A DNA stretch of 64,000 bases from Brevibacterium sanguinis (GCF_003315415.1 NZ_QNSB01000001.1:496001-560000); one strand, 5' to 3'; numbered from the stretch's first letter, positions 54,416 through 63,954 are shown. Notes: a model not told the origin generated them from the sequence alone. Numbers and translations: made by a program.

Positions 54416-55336
54416 GTGTTCGAGTTTGCAACCGAGGACATCGGTGCTTGGGAACATGTCGCTCGACGTGTGGCTGCAGTGCGATGTGATCCGCTCGGGA
54501 ACATTTTCTCGGGAGGTTTGAAAACTCGCACCTTGACAGATGACGTCTCTGTCTCCTTCATCCGTACCTCACCGCTGAGGATCTCTCACATCGGGAATCG
54601 GAACCAGTCGCCAATGAGCGACCGATTACTTCTGTCCATGCAGGCCGCCGGATCGGCTACAGTCATCCAGCATGGGCGTTCGATCCGTATCAGCTCGGAT
54701 ATGGCGGCACTCAACGAGACGCGTTCCAATTTCGCCGTCGAACCGTCCTCCGGGGAACAGCGCTTGCTGGTTCTCAGTGTCCCCCGAGACCGAGTGACAT
54801 TCAGTGATCGTGAGATCGCGGATGTCTGTGCGAGTCCTCTGGATCGGAGGACGCCGAGCTTCAACGCGCTCTCCGGATTCCTGTCAGGCCTGTTCCGCGA
54901 TGGCGTTGCCGCATCGCCGACCGAGCAGATCGGCCTTGCCGAGGCGGCAGTCCTCCTTCTCTCCGCGATCCTCAGCAGTACGACCGGGTCCGCTCCGTCA
55001 GACACCTCACTTCTCCACGTGCTGCTCCAATACGTGCACCGCCATCTCGGAGACCCGGCATTGTCCGTCGCGACCATGGCAGAAGCGAACTTCGTGTCCG
55101 TCCGTCAGGTCCATCGAGTGTTCGCCGGATATGGAGTGCCGCCTGCTGTCTACATTCGCCGACTCCGGCTGAGTCGAGCATCGAATATGCTCCTTCGTCG
55201 GCAATATACGAATATGACGATCGCCGGGATCGCTGATGCATGCGGATACTCTGACCCGGTGGTCTTTTCCCGCGCCTTCGCCCGGGAGTACGGCGTGCCG
55301 CCTTCGCAATGGAACTGCGAGCGCAAGTCCTGCTGA
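54416..55336 (+). CDS. AraC family regulator
   Basis: A 306-residue regulator. The last 100 residues are the AraC double helix-turn-helix: ALSVATMAEANFVSVRQVHRVFAGYGVPPAVYIRRLRL and IAGIADACGYSDPVVFSRAFAREYGVPPSQW. The N-terminal 170 residues look like the AraC-binding-domain-2 sensor part (KTRTLTDDVSVSFIRTSP). GTG 54416 follows GAGGAGG by five bases; an ATG two bases upstream is in another frame. Divergent from amidohydrolase 3, its likely target. Confidence 0.9.
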   Translation: MFEFATEDIGAWEHVARRVAAVRCDPLGNIFSGGLKTRTLTDDVSVSFIRTSPLRISHIGNRNQSPMSDRLLLSMQAAGSATVIQHGRSIRISSDMAALNETRSNFAVEPSSGEQRLLVLSVPRDRVTFSDREIADVCASPLDRRTPSFNALSGFLSGLFRDGVAASPTEQIGLAEAAVLLLSAILSSTTGSAPSDTSLLHVLLQYVHRHLGDPALSVATMAEANFVSVRQVHRVFAGYGVPPAVYIRRLRLSRASNMLLRRQYTNMTIAGIADACGYSDPVVFSRAFAREYGVPPSQWNCERKSC

Positions 55337-55499
55337 GGAATTTGCCGACGAGATGTGACGAGGGCCGTCGACCCGGTGGGAAACTCCTCTATTCTGGTTC
55401 CCACGTCAGTGGTCTGGGGTTCCTTCCCTCCGTTCCTGCAATGAGACTCCGCGTTCCGGCCGGTTTGTGTTCGCCAGAACAACGGCGGTCTTCGGAATG

Positions 55500-56324
55500 C
55501 TAGAATTCGTCATTCAGATCGTGAGGATCCATCGCTTCTGGAGTCGGAGCCAGAACAAGGCGAGGCTGAGCATAGTGCATAGGAGTATGGGCACCCCGAG
55601 GCGTCGAGAAAGTGAACGAGAACTTGTTCCGTCGATAGAACGCTCGGACGGACACGACAGTTGAACTCAATTGGTCGCGAACGGATCCTTCCATAACGAA
55701 TGCCGCGCTGTGCACTCGTTCATTGAGCAGCTCCGCCTGACGTTTGTTGAGGTCAGCGATGTCGAGGGAGAATTCCCCCATGGTCAGTTGTGTGCCGAAG
55801 ACCTCTTCCAGAGTGTCATAGACCGATCGGTCCTCGAGATGGATATCCCGGAGACCGGCGAATCGTGGAAACGGCAGGAACATATGTTCCAAGGCGATCG
55901 GTTCGCCATCGGCAAGGCGAACGCGCTCGAGGGAGATGAGCTGATCGACGCTGGGCCCGAAGTCCGCCGTGTGCGGAGCTTCGGTGGCTGGTACGACAGA
56001 GATGTCCATGACCTGCGAACTGGGAACGCGGCCGCTGGCTCGGATCTGTTCGGTGAAGCCGAGAAGTTCGCGCGCGGTGAACACAAGACGCCGCGACGAC
56101 ACGAAGGTTCCTCGGCCGGCGGTCCGCTCCACCAGGCCCTCAAGCACAAGCCTTGAGACAGCTTGGCGTGCCGTGCCTCGGCTGACTCCGAACTGTTTGG
56201 CCAATTCGAGCTCGGGTGGCAGCTGTTCATCCTCCGCAAGCTCTCCGTTCTCGATCCGTGTACGCAGCTCGGCATACATCTTCTCGTGAAGCGGTGTACG
56301 TCGAGGTCCTGATGGGGTCGGCAT
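55500..56324 (-). CDS. GntR family regulator (HutC/UTRA type)
   Basis: A 274-residue repressor. The N-terminal winged helix (PLHEKMYAELRTRIENGELAEDEQLPPELELAKQFGVSRGTARQAVSRLVLEGLVER) is typical of GntR. After RGTFV comes a UTRA-like ligand domain (about 85-250, RLADGEPIALEHMFLPFPRFAG), as in HutC. Last gene of the hisD-hisC2-hisN operon. CATAAT at 56332-56337 seven bases before ATG 56324 may give an extra leaderless promoter. The ligand is probably a substrate or intermediate of this operon; matching operator candidates lie at its front (63611-63789). Confidence 0.88.
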   Translation of the reverse strand: MPTPSGPRRTPLHEKMYAELRTRIENGELAEDEQLPPELELAKQFGVSRGTARQAVSRLVLEGLVERTAGRGTFVSSRRLVFTARELLGFTEQIRASGRVPSSQVMDISVVPATEAPHTADFGPSVDQLISLERVRLADGEPIALEHMFLPFPRFAGLRDIHLEDRSVYDTLEEVFGTQLTMGEFSLDIADLNKRQAELLNERVHSAAFVMEGSVRDQLSSTVVSVRAFYRRNKFSFTFSTPRGAHTPMHYAQPRLVLAPTPEAMDPHDLNDEF

Positions 56325-56337
56325 ATGGGGGATTATG

Positions 56338-57453
56338 TCACAAGCGAATAGTCTGACGAGACGAATCGTCGAACAGGTTGAGCATTCGTAGTTTCTCGAG
56401 ATCGACCGCTTGGTCGTTCACAAGGCTTCTTGTCGACATGGTAGAAACGGCATTGTTCAGCCCCTCCCACCACAGCACCGGCGACTTCGTATAGAAGCCG
56501 GCTGTGTCGAATGCGATATGGCTGCTCAATGTCACATTAGGCAGTTCGAGAAGCGGTGACTGCGGAGGAATCGGCTCAATTTCGAAGACGTCGAGCGCAG
56601 CTCCCGCAATTCTCCGGTCTGCCAATGCCTCGGTGAGCGATTCCATATCGATGAGCCCGGCACGGGCGGAATTGATGAGATAGCTGGTGGGTTTGAGAAG
56701 CGCGAGTTTGTCCGCTGTGAGGATGGGCGGGGCACCGATCTCGTGGCGAGCATGAATGGTGACGACGTCGGCAGTGGCCAGCAGAGAATCGAGGTCACTG
56801 ACGAGACGGACGTGTTCGGGCACCTGCGACGGACCGACGAACGGGTCGTAGACGAGGACGGTGCAGTGGAACCCGCTGAGTTTCTGTTGGACAAGTCGAC
56901 CGATCTCGCCGAAGCCGATGATCCCTATAGTGAGGTCCTTGAACTCGGGGATGCTTCCTGAATTCGAGAAATCTTTCTCCCAGCGGCCAGACATCACTGC
57001 GTGATGGGAACGGGCAATGTTCCGAGTCTCTGACAACATCATGCCCACCGTGTAGTCGGACACTGCCTCCGAGGTACGCCCCACGGTATTGAGAACCGGA
57101 ATCCCCCGAGCGGATGCGACGTCGACAAGGACATTCTCAGTGCCCCCTCGCAGCACCCCGACGAGTTCGAGCTGAGGTGCGGCGTCGAACACGGCGGTGT
57201 TGATTGGACACATGTGGGTGAGCACTACTTGAGCGTCTCGGACTTCCTCGAGGACCTCGTCTGGTGCGCATACAGCATCGGCTCCTCCGGCTTCCATCCT
57301 CCCGAGCTCGGAGTCGAGCTCGCCAAGATCATCCGGGCCGAAGGTGAGTGCGGTGATCTTCCAATCGTCGGCTAGGTGCTCGGCAATTGCTGCACTGATG
57401 GTCTCGGAGGACAGGAGCTTGTCGCCGATGATGACGAATTTCTTAGTCGGCAT
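56338..57453 (-). CDS. D-2-hydroxyacid dehydrogenase, YoaD-like
   Basis: A 371-residue protein of the phosphoglycerate dehydrogenase/2-hydroxyacid dehydrogenase family. The NAD motif is IGIIGFGEIGRLV; catalytic Arg in GVLRGGTENV, Glu in DVFEIEP, and His in SSHIAFDTAG. It would reduce or oxidise a 2-hydroxyacid or 3-carbon phosphorylated acid. ATG 57453 follows AAAGGA by nine bases. Its gene overlaps the kinase gene by 11 bases. In B. subtilis, yoaC (FGGY kinase) and yoaD (2-hydroxyacid dehydrogenase) are also paired, from memory. Substrate unknown. Confidence 0.85.
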   Translation of the reverse strand: MPTKKFVIIGDKLLSSETISAAIAEHLADDWKITALTFGPDDLGELDSELGRMEAGGADAVCAPDEVLEEVRDAQVVLTHMCPINTAVFDAAPQLELVGVLRGGTENVLVDVASARGIPVLNTVGRTSEAVSDYTVGMMLSETRNIARSHHAVMSGRWEKDFSNSGSIPEFKDLTIGIIGFGEIGRLVQQKLSGFHCTVLVYDPFVGPSQVPEHVRLVSDLDSLLATADVVTIHARHEIGAPPILTADKLALLKPTSYLINSARAGLIDMESLTEALADRRIAGAALDVFEIEPIPPQSPLLELPNVTLSSHIAFDTAGFYTKSPVLWWEGLNNAVSTMSTRSLVNDQAVDLEKLRMLNLFDDSSRQTIRL

Positions 57454-58957
57454 GTGTGGATTTCCTTTCGATGGTGCTGCGGAAGGTGTTCTCCGCGTTC
57501 TTCCAGTACAAGTAGTCGTCGAATCGACGGCGATAGACGTCGACCGAGGCCGCATCTGGCGAGAGAAGCGAGTCACTCCCCGAGTAGGCCGCCACAGCAT
57601 GCGCGACGGAAGGCTGCAGGCCGATTCCGACGAGGGCGAGCAGGAATGCACCGCGTGCTGTCGCCTGCCGAGATGCGGGAAGGTGGACCTCGCGTCCGAG
57701 GATGTCAGTGATTGTCTGAGACCAGCTGGATGAAACCGTCGCTCCGCCAGAGAGGAAAACGCGGTCGACCGGGATCCCAAGTGATTCGAACGTTTCCAGG
57801 ATGAGGCGCAGGCCGTATCCGGTGCTCTCCATGACCGCACGCGCCAAGTGTCCGGGCGAATGCTCGATCGACAACCCTGCCATGACTCCTTTCGCGTCGG
57901 CTCGCCAATCGGGTGTCCCCGAACCCGTGAGGCTGGGGACGAAGATCAGCCCATCGCTTCCGGCCGGTATACCGGAGGCAGCGGCGTCGAGGTCCTCGTA
58001 AGAGATTTCGTGCTTCCAGCCAAGAATGTCCCTCAGCCACCGGAATGCCGTACCGGTGAGGTAGTGCGTGCCCATCGCCACCCAGTGGCCGTCGACGATC
58101 GAAAAGTTCGTCATGATCCGTCGATCTGTGATCGGGTCGGTCATCGAAGCCATGGCGAAGCTGCCGGAACCGAGGTTGATGACGACATCGCCGGCGCGGC
58201 CCCCTCCCGCCCCGATCATCGAGCAAGGCTGGTCGGATCCTGAGATCACCACCGGGACTGGTGCTGTGAGCCCGAGTTGTTTGGTAGAGGCTGTAGTGAG
58301 CTCACCAACGACGCTGCCCGAGGGGACGGTACGCGGGAAGAACGATTCATCGAAACCAAACTGGGACAGTACCTCGGTACTGAATTGTCCCGACTTAATG
58401 TCCTGGCTGAAAAAGGTCGCGTTGGAGATATCGCTGACGAACTCACCGGTGAGTGCCTGTGCCAGGTACGCGTCGACTGAGGAGATCCTGCGAACTCGCG
58501 CGAATTCCTTCGGCTGAGAATGTCGGAGCCAGAGCGCCTTGGCGACTCCCCATCGATCGGAGTATGGCAGCCCGACACGGGAGGTGAACCATGACTCGAA
58601 ATCCTCGCCGAGATTCAACTTTTCTCGTTCGATCGTGAGGATCTCGGAGGATCTCGAGTCTGCCCAGAGGATCGCGTTGTGAACGGGTTGGTTCTCCTCA
58701 TCGAGCATGACGCAGGAGATCTGCTGATTGGTCAGCGCAAGTGCCTCGACCGGTTGCTCGGGGAACCGGTTGATGAGCCGCCGGGCCGTGGCAATGAGCC
58801 CTTGCGTCCAGTACTCCGCTTTGGACTCATAGGCGCCATGTTCAGGGGCATAGGTTGGTGTCTCGATCTCCTCGGTGGCGATGATCGCTCCGGTGGGAGT
58901 GTCATAGAGGAAGCTCTTGACCGCGCTGGTCCCGACATCCGTGACGAGGATGGCCAT
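57443..58957 (-). CDS. FGGY-family sugar/polyol kinase (YoaC-like)
   Basis: A 504-residue kinase. The ATP/sugar motifs are LVTDVGTSAVKSFLYD at the front, LNLGEDFESW, a substrate-region DQPCSMIGAGGGRAGDVVINLG, SLTGSGTPDWRADAKGVMAGL and the second FGGY signature LSGGATVSSSWSQTITDILGREV. It phosphorylates a polyol or ketose with ATP in the cytoplasm. The ATG 58957 shares one base with the permease stop (TGATG), so the two are coupled. Xylulokinase-like by fold, but no isomerase is near and a histidine-type role is unexpected. Confidence 0.87.
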   Translation of the reverse strand: MAILVTDVGTSAVKSFLYDTPTGAIIATEEIETPTYAPEHGAYESKAEYWTQGLIATARRLINRFPEQPVEALALTNQQISCVMLDEENQPVHNAILWADSRSSEILTIEREKLNLGEDFESWFTSRVGLPYSDRWGVAKALWLRHSQPKEFARVRRISSVDAYLAQALTGEFVSDISNATFFSQDIKSGQFSTEVLSQFGFDESFFPRTVPSGSVVGELTTASTKQLGLTAPVPVVISGSDQPCSMIGAGGGRAGDVVINLGSGSFAMASMTDPITDRRIMTNFSIVDGHWVAMGTHYLTGTAFRWLRDILGWKHEISYEDLDAAASGIPAGSDGLIFVPSLTGSGTPDWRADAKGVMAGLSIEHSPGHLARAVMESTGYGLRLILETFESLGIPVDRVFLSGGATVSSSWSQTITDILGREVHLPASRQATARGAFLLALVGIGLQPSVAHAVAAYSGSDSLLSPDAASVDVYRRRFDDYLYWKNAENTFRSTIERKSTHAD

Positions 58958-60363
58958 CAACGGGCCCCTTGGAGGTCGTCGATCTCGTCAATGGGGCGAT
59001 TGCCCGCGTCCTTGAGGCTGGCGTCGATGGCGTGTTTGCGATTGGCAAGGAAGTAGAGCGTCGCGGGAACGACGATGCCGACAACCCAGGCGAGATCGAC
59101 TCCGCCGAGCGCTTCGGCGATCGGTCCCGTGTAGTAGGCGGCGCTGATGAACGGGATCTGGACGATCACGGAGAGAACGAAGACGAGGATCGTCGACCAA
59201 TTGACGGCTCTATATCGACCATTGACCTTGAACAGCTCAGCGACGTCGTACTGTCCCTTCTTGATGAAGTAGAAATCAACGAGGTTGATCGCTGTCCACG
59301 GGATCATGAAGTTGAGGAGTATCCCGAGGAAGCTCGAGAAATTCGCGAGGAAGTCGCCGTGCGCGAAGATGCCGAGCAGAGTTCCGACGAGGCAGACTGA
59401 GCTGGTGATGATCACTTTGGTGCGGATGGTGCCGCGGATCGTCGTGAATGGTTCGAGCGTGGTGACGATGGAGAGGAACGCTCCATAGAGATTGAAGACG
59501 TTGGCGCCAATGATGCCGAGTACGATGATGAGGTAGACGAGCGGTGCCGGATCGGTGCCGAGGACGCCGGCGAGGCTGGCGGACGAGCTCTGATCGAATC
59601 CGGGGATGAGGACGGCGAGGTAGGCACCGAGGCACATCATCCAGATCACGGCCGCATTCGATCCGAGATAGGTTGCCCAGAAAGTGCGCGAGGGACGAGT
59701 CGCCTCCGGCAGGTAGCGGGAGTAGTCGGCCACGTACGGGGCGAAGGCGAGCAGCCACGAGGCATAGATGCCGACGCACAACATGAAGACAGGTACGTTC
59801 GGGATGCCGAAGGTGAAGGCGCCTTCTGGCAGCGTGCGGCTGAGCACGACGATGGTGAGGACGAGATAGAAGACGAAGAAGATCACTGACAGAGCCTTCT
59901 CCACGCGATGGATGAGTCGGTATCCGTAGATCGCCAGGACGAGCATGACGATGTTGATGATGATGATCGCGAGGTTCTGGTTACCGACGCCGAGCTCAGC
60001 CAGCGCTTCGCCCCCGAGTACCGATGTCATGCCGAAGAATCCCGTGTACATGAGGATCACCAGGAGCAGCGGGAAAATCGCTCCGATCACGCCGAACTGA
60101 GCGCGGCTCTGGATCATCTGCGGGATTCCGAGCTTCGGCCCTTGGGCGGAGTGCGTCGCCATGAACACGCCTCCGATGAGGTTGCCCACGACGATCGCAA
60201 TGAGAGTCCATGGGAGACTCAGCCCGAGGACGACTCCGAGTGCTCCAGTGACCATGGGCGTGAGCTGCATATTCGAGCCGAACCACGTGAAGAAGAGTTT
60301 ACTCGGCTTCCCGTAGCGCTCTTCCGCCGGAATGTGGGTGATGCTCTTGTCTTCGACCTTCAT
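58957..60363 (-). CDS. NCS1 family permease (purine/cytosine-type)
   Basis: A 468-residue membrane protein with about 12 helices. Features of NCS1: FFTWFGSNMQLTPMVTGALGVVLGLSLPW, THSAQGPKLGIPQMIQSRAQFGVIGA, APYVADYSRYLP, and FMIPWTAINLVDFYFIKKGQYD. These import nucleobases, hydantoins, allantoin, or thiamine-type heterocycles by proton or sodium symport. Start ATG 60363 has AAAGGAG upstream. It follows hisN by 27 bases. A heterocycle such as an imidazole compound would be a natural cargo; this is inference. Confidence 0.88.
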   Translation of the reverse strand: MKVEDKSITHIPAEERYGKPSKLFFTWFGSNMQLTPMVTGALGVVLGLSLPWTLIAIVVGNLIGGVFMATHSAQGPKLGIPQMIQSRAQFGVIGAIFPLLLVILMYTGFFGMTSVLGGEALAELGVGNQNLAIIIINIVMLVLAIYGYRLIHRVEKALSVIFFVFYLVLTIVVLSRTLPEGAFTFGIPNVPVFMLCVGIYASWLLAFAPYVADYSRYLPEATRPSRTFWATYLGSNAAVIWMMCLGAYLAVLIPGFDQSSSASLAGVLGTDPAPLVYLIIVLGIIGANVFNLYGAFLSIVTTLEPFTTIRGTIRTKVIITSSVCLVGTLLGIFAHGDFLANFSSFLGILLNFMIPWTAINLVDFYFIKKGQYDVAELFKVNGRYRAVNWSTILVFVLSVIVQIPFISAAYYTGPIAEALGGVDLAWVVGIVVPATLYFLANRKHAIDASLKDAGNRPIDEIDDLQGAR

Positions 60364-60390
60364 GTGCTTCTCCTTTGAAATGAAGGGCTG

Positions 60391-61185
60391 TTAATGAGTG
60401 TTCGTATCGGTGAGCACGCTCAGCACACGCTCGTGGAGGATGCCGTTGGTGGCGACTGCGCTGCCGCCGCCGGGGCCACGACGTCCGGAGATGTCGGTGA
60501 ACGTGCCGCCGGCCTCTTCGACGATGAGTGAGACCGCTGCAAGATCGTAGAGCGGAACCTCGGGCTCGGCCGCGATGTCGACTGCGCCCTCGGCGAGAAG
60601 GACGTATGACCAGAAGTCTCCGAAGGCTCGCTGCCGCCAGGTGGCGCGCTGCAGATCGAGGAACCCGGTCTCGAGACCGTTTTCGGTCCATCCCCTCATA
60701 CTCGAGTAGGAGAACGACGCCTCCTCAAACGCATCGACTTCACTGACGGTGAGTTTCCGCGTACGAACTCCGCCAGGTCCGAACCACTGAGCGTGGGCAC
60801 CTTCGTCCCGGACTGCCCACCATCGGCGGGAGAGAGCCGGCGCGGAGACGACGGCGACTGTGACTATGTCGTCGACTGAGAGGCTGATAAGGCTTGCCCA
60901 GACCGGCACCTCGCGGATGAAGTTCTTCGTTCCGTCGATAGGATCGATGATCCACTGCCGGTTGCCTGCCCCAGTGTCCTCATGCTCCTCGCCATGCACC
61001 GCATCGCCCGGGCGATATTGGGCGAGCAACTGCCGGATCGCCGTCTCGGCATTGCGGTCGATCGCGGTGACCGGGGACCGGTCGGATTTGAGTTCGATGT
61101 CGAGGACGCCGAGGAAACCGCCCAGGGTCACTTTGTCCGCCGCGTCGGCGAGTTCGAACGCCAATTCGAGGTCTGAGTATGTCAC
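60391..61185 (-). CDS. hisN: Histidinol-phosphatase, inositol monophosphatase family
   Basis: A 264-residue magnesium-dependent phosphatase. The acidic site is GEEHED (Glu), then [25 protein letters not shown] (Asp, Asp), and a late [17 protein letters not shown]. The [10 protein letters not shown] stretch is the histidinol-phosphatase form known from mycobacterial HisN. It dephosphorylates histidinol phosphate. The GTG 61185 overlaps the hisC2 stop (GTGA). It stands in order after hisD and hisC2 and before the permease. Another sugar-phosphate substrate is possible. Confidence 0.87.
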   Translation of the reverse strand: MTYSDLELAFELADAADKVTLGGFLGVLDIELKSDRSPVTAIDRNAETAIRQLLAQYRPGDAVHGEEHEDTGAGNRQWIIDPIDGTKNFIREVPVWASLISLSVDDIVTVAVVSAPALSRRWWAVRDEGAHAQWFGPGGVRTRKLTVSEVDAFEEASFSYSSMRGWTENGLETGFLDLQRATWRQRAFGDFWSYVLLAEGAVDIAAEPEVPLYDLAAVSLIVEEAGGTFTDISGRRGPGGGSAVATNGILHERVLSVLTDTNTH

Positions 61186-62285
61186 GCCGTCTCCTCGAGC
61201 ACGTCGAGAAAGCGCTGAGTTTCGGAGGGAGTGCCGGCCGTCACACGCAGATAGCCGTCGAGCCCGACGTCGCGGATGAGCACTCCCGCGTCGAGGATCC
61301 TCTTCCACAGCGCCGTGCTGTCGCCGTCCGGGGCGCGGAAGAGCACGAAGTTGGAATCGCTGTCGGCAACCTTGACGCCTTTGTTGCGCAGAGTGTCGAC
61401 GATGATGTCGCGCTGCTCCTTGACTGCCTCGACCCCGGCGAGAAGGGAATTCCGGTGTCGTAGTGCGGCAAGGGCGACTGCTTGAGTGATCGAGGACAGA
61501 TGATAGGGCAGTCGGGTGAGCTGCATCGCGTCGATCACCCGGGTGTCGGCGGCGAGGTAGCCGAGTCGAGCCCCTGCGAGTCCGAAGGCTTTCGACATGG
61601 TGCGGGAGACGACGAGTCGCGGTCGGCCGTCGGTGAGGGGGAGGAGCGAAGCCGAGTGAGAGAACTCCACGTAGGCCTCGTCGAGCACGATAAGTGCATC
61701 GGAGGCATCATGTATCGCCACCACCATCTCGGGGTCGAGGGATCCCCCGGTCGGATTGTTAGGGGTGCAGAGAAAGATGACCGACGGCTGTAACCGACCG
61801 ATGGCCGAGAGCGCCTCGTCGAGATCGATGCCGAAGTCCTCGGTCCGGGGAACGGACGTATAGGTCGCGCCAGTCGCGGTTGCCAGGGTGGGGTGCATCG
61901 AATAGCTCGGTTCGAAACCGAGGACGGTGCGGCCTGGTCCGGCAAAGGCCATGAGCAGCTGTTGGAGGACCTCGTTCGACCCGTTTGCCGCCCAGACCTG
62001 GTCTGTTCCCACAGTGTGTCCGGTGGTGTCACTGAGGTACCTGGCGAGTTCGTGTCGAAGTTCGACGGCGTCGCGGTCGGGATAGCGGTTGGCATCGCGT
62101 GCAGACGTCGCTACCGTACGTGCGATGTCGTCAACGAGTTCGGGAGAGAGCTGGAACGGACTCTCATTGGTGTTCAGCCGGATCGGCACATCGATCTGGG
62201 GTGCGCCATAGGGCGACTTCCCCTGTAGGTGCAGCTGCAGGGGTGGCAGTTCTACCGTCGCTTGGGCAAATTCTTCAACGCTCAT
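61182..62285 (-). CDS. hisC2: Histidinol-phosphate aminotransferase (copy 2)
   Basis: A 367-residue PLP aminotransferase. Motifs are [19 protein letters not shown] (171-180), DEAY and the PLP lysine Lys232 in [17 protein letters not shown]. It is paralogous to hisC at 5.8 kb, keeps all active-site motifs and even the same lysine position. It overlaps hisD upstream (ATGA) and hisN downstream. It is either the operon-specific version for a histidinol-like substrate or a duplicate of the biosynthetic enzyme. Confidence 0.92.
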   Translation of the reverse strand: MSVEEFAQATVELPPLQLHLQGKSPYGAPQIDVPIRLNTNESPFQLSPELVDDIARTVATSARDANRYPDRDAVELRHELARYLSDTTGHTVGTDQVWAANGSNEVLQQLLMAFAGPGRTVLGFEPSYSMHPTLATATGATYTSVPRTEDFGIDLDEALSAIGRLQPSVIFLCTPNNPTGGSLDPEMVVAIHDASDALIVLDEAYVEFSHSASLLPLTDGRPRLVVSRTMSKAFGLAGARLGYLAADTRVIDAMQLTRLPYHLSSITQAVALAALRHRNSLLAGVEAVKEQRDIIVDTLRNKGVKVADSDSNFVLFRAPDGDSTALWKRILDAGVLIRDVGLDGYLRVTAGTPSETQRFLDVLEETA

Positions 62286-63598
62286 GCTGCACCTCCCGCT
62301 ACGCGCACCGTCACCGCCGCGACGTGGGCGTGGAGATTCTCGGCGCCTCCGATTGCCGAAATATGATCGGAGACTTCCGCGAGTGCATGTCGGTCGTATT
62401 TCACGACGTGGATTCCTTTCAGAAAGCTCTGGACGGACAGTCCCGAACTGTGTCGGGCAGTTCCGCCGGTGGGGAGCACATGGTTCGAACCCGCGAGGTA
62501 GTCACCAAGGCTCACTGGTGTGTAGGGTCCGATGAAGATTGCTCCAGCGCTACGCACGCGAGTAGCAACTTCCTCGGCGTCTTTCGTGATCACCTCGAGG
62601 TGTTCCGGTGCCCATGCGTTGACCACGTCGAGACCCGCTTCGATCGAGTCGACGAGGACGACGGCCGACTGTCCGCGGAGTGCGGCGAGAATGCGCTCAC
62701 TGTTCACCGCGGTTTCTGTCTGGCGGGAGACTGCCTCTGCGACTTGCTGCGAGAGATCCTCAGAATCGGTGACGAGCAGGGCGGACGCCCTGGGATCATG
62801 CTCGGCTTGGGAGAGCAGATCGGCGGCAACGTGTTCGGCGTCGGCGGTCGCATCGGCGAGGATCGCGATCTCGGTGGGACCCGCTTCGGAATCGATGCCG
62901 ATGACACCTTTGAGCAGACGTTTGGCTGCGGCCACGAATACATTGCCTGGCCCGGTGACCAGATCGACCGGATTGATGTCGTCAGTGCCATACGCGAAGG
63001 CAGCGACGGCTTGCGCACCTCCGACAGCATGAACCTCATCGACGCCGAGCAGAGCGCAGGCGGCGAGCACCGTGGGATGCGGCAACCCGGTGCCCTTCTG
63101 TGGGGGAGAGGCGATGGCCAGTGACCGCACGCCGGCAACCTGCGCAGGCACTGCGTTCATGACGACACTGCTCGGGTAGACGGTGAGCCCTCCCGGAACG
63201 TAGAGACCGACGCGATCGACGGGTATCCAGCGTTCGGTCACGGTGGCACCTGCCGCCACGCTCACGGTGAAGTCGTCGCGGCGCTGCGCCTCGTGGACGA
63301 GCCGGGCTCGGCGGATGGACTCGGTGAGCGCATCACGTACGGAAGTGTCGAGTGCGGCCAACGCTTCACTGAGAGCTTCGGCAGGGACGCGAGTCGAGGG
63401 GACGTCGACACCGTCAAACCGAGCGGTGATCTCGCGAACCGCAGTCGCACCTCGTTGACGAACGTCGTCGCAGATCGGTCGGACAGTGTCGATGGCGCTC
63501 TCGACACTCAGTTCCGCGCGCGGAAGGATGCTGAGATCGGGATTAGTGGTGCCACGAAGATCGATTCTGCGAAGTTCGTCGGGGCGGAATGCTGTCAT
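62282..63598 (-). CDS. hisD: Histidinol dehydrogenase
   Basis: HisD oxidises L-histidinol to L-histidine in two NAD steps. The 438 residues carry the zinc ligands Gln264 and His267 (SQAEHDP), Asp366 ([13 protein letters not shown]) and His425 (HAHVAA), and the catalytic pair Glu332-His333 (APEHLE), so it is a complete, standard HisD and not a degenerate homologue. ATG 63598 has AAAGGAG seven bases upstream. First gene of the seven-gene operon. It is the only hisD in the window; the main his cluster at 5.8-9.8 kb begins with hisC. Confidence 0.94.
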   Translation of the reverse strand: MTAFRPDELRRIDLRGTTNPDLSILPRAELSVESAIDTVRPICDDVRQRGATAVREITARFDGVDVPSTRVPAEALSEALAALDTSVRDALTESIRRARLVHEAQRRDDFTVSVAAGATVTERWIPVDRVGLYVPGGLTVYPSSVVMNAVPAQVAGVRSLAIASPPQKGTGLPHPTVLAACALLGVDEVHAVGGAQAVAAFAYGTDDINPVDLVTGPGNVFVAAAKRLLKGVIGIDSEAGPTEIAILADATADAEHVAADLLSQAEHDPRASALLVTDSEDLSQQVAEAVSRQTETAVNSERILAALRGQSAVVLVDSIEAGLDVVNAWAPEHLEVITKDAEEVATRVRSAGAIFIGPYTPVSLGDYLAGSNHVLPTGGTARHSSGLSVQSFLKGIHVVKYDRHALAEVSDHISAIGGAENLHAHVAAVTVRVAGGAA

Positions 63599-63610
63599 CG
63601 TCTCTCCTTT

Positions 63611-63626
63611 AAGACATTTAGACAAT
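63611..63626. promoter_or_regulatory. Candidate GntR half-site in the hisD leader
   Basis: TAGACAATT at 63617-63625 repeats the 63781-63789 element. It lies just before the hisD ribosome binding site. Confidence 0.4.
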
Positions 63627-63776
63627 TCAAGATTTGGTGATGCCGTGCCAGCTCATTGTGGCGACCTCACTATGCCTACATTTGAGTCGGGAACGACCGA
63701 TCCATAGGGCGTAAGGGTCCGCTGGCGGGCGACGTTGTCTCGATGCGTTCACGAGCCTAGCAGCCTCGGACCTAAA

Positions 63777-63806
63777 TGTATAGACAATTTACCAAAGATT
63801 GTACAA
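63777..63806 (-). promoter_or_regulatory. hisD operon promoter overlapped by a GntR-type operator
   Basis: On the minus strand: TTGTAC (63806-63801), 18 bases, TATACA (63782-63777). The TTGTCTATACA element on the -10 fits the GTCTA-N-AC pattern of HutC-type GntR operators. It implies a 5' leader of about 170 bases before hisD. Confidence 0.5.
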
Positions 63807-63814
63807 GTGATACG

Positions 63815-63878
63815 AGGACTGTCCGGGATCGAACTCGGCCAGCCACTCACTGCGTGCTTCCAATCGAACACCAGTCCT
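63815..63878. other. tRNA-like inverted repeat, not a working tRNA
   Basis: AGGACTG (63815-63821) and CAGTCCT (63872-63878) form a seven-bp stem 64 bases across. On the minus strand GAGTTCGATCCCGG resembles a T-arm. The piece is too short and its anticodon arm is broken, so it could be a tRNA remnant, an old attachment site, or chance. Confidence 0.25.
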
Positions 63879-63954
63879 GCGCTCGCGCCAATCTACTAGG
63901 CTGAGGAATGCAGCGTCGGTACACGGCGAAGCGAGCTGACGAGGGGGCTGACTG

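Noticed and set aside
63815..63878. Functional tRNA gene
   Set aside because: Only 64 bases, no valid anticodon stem and no CCA-compatible end.
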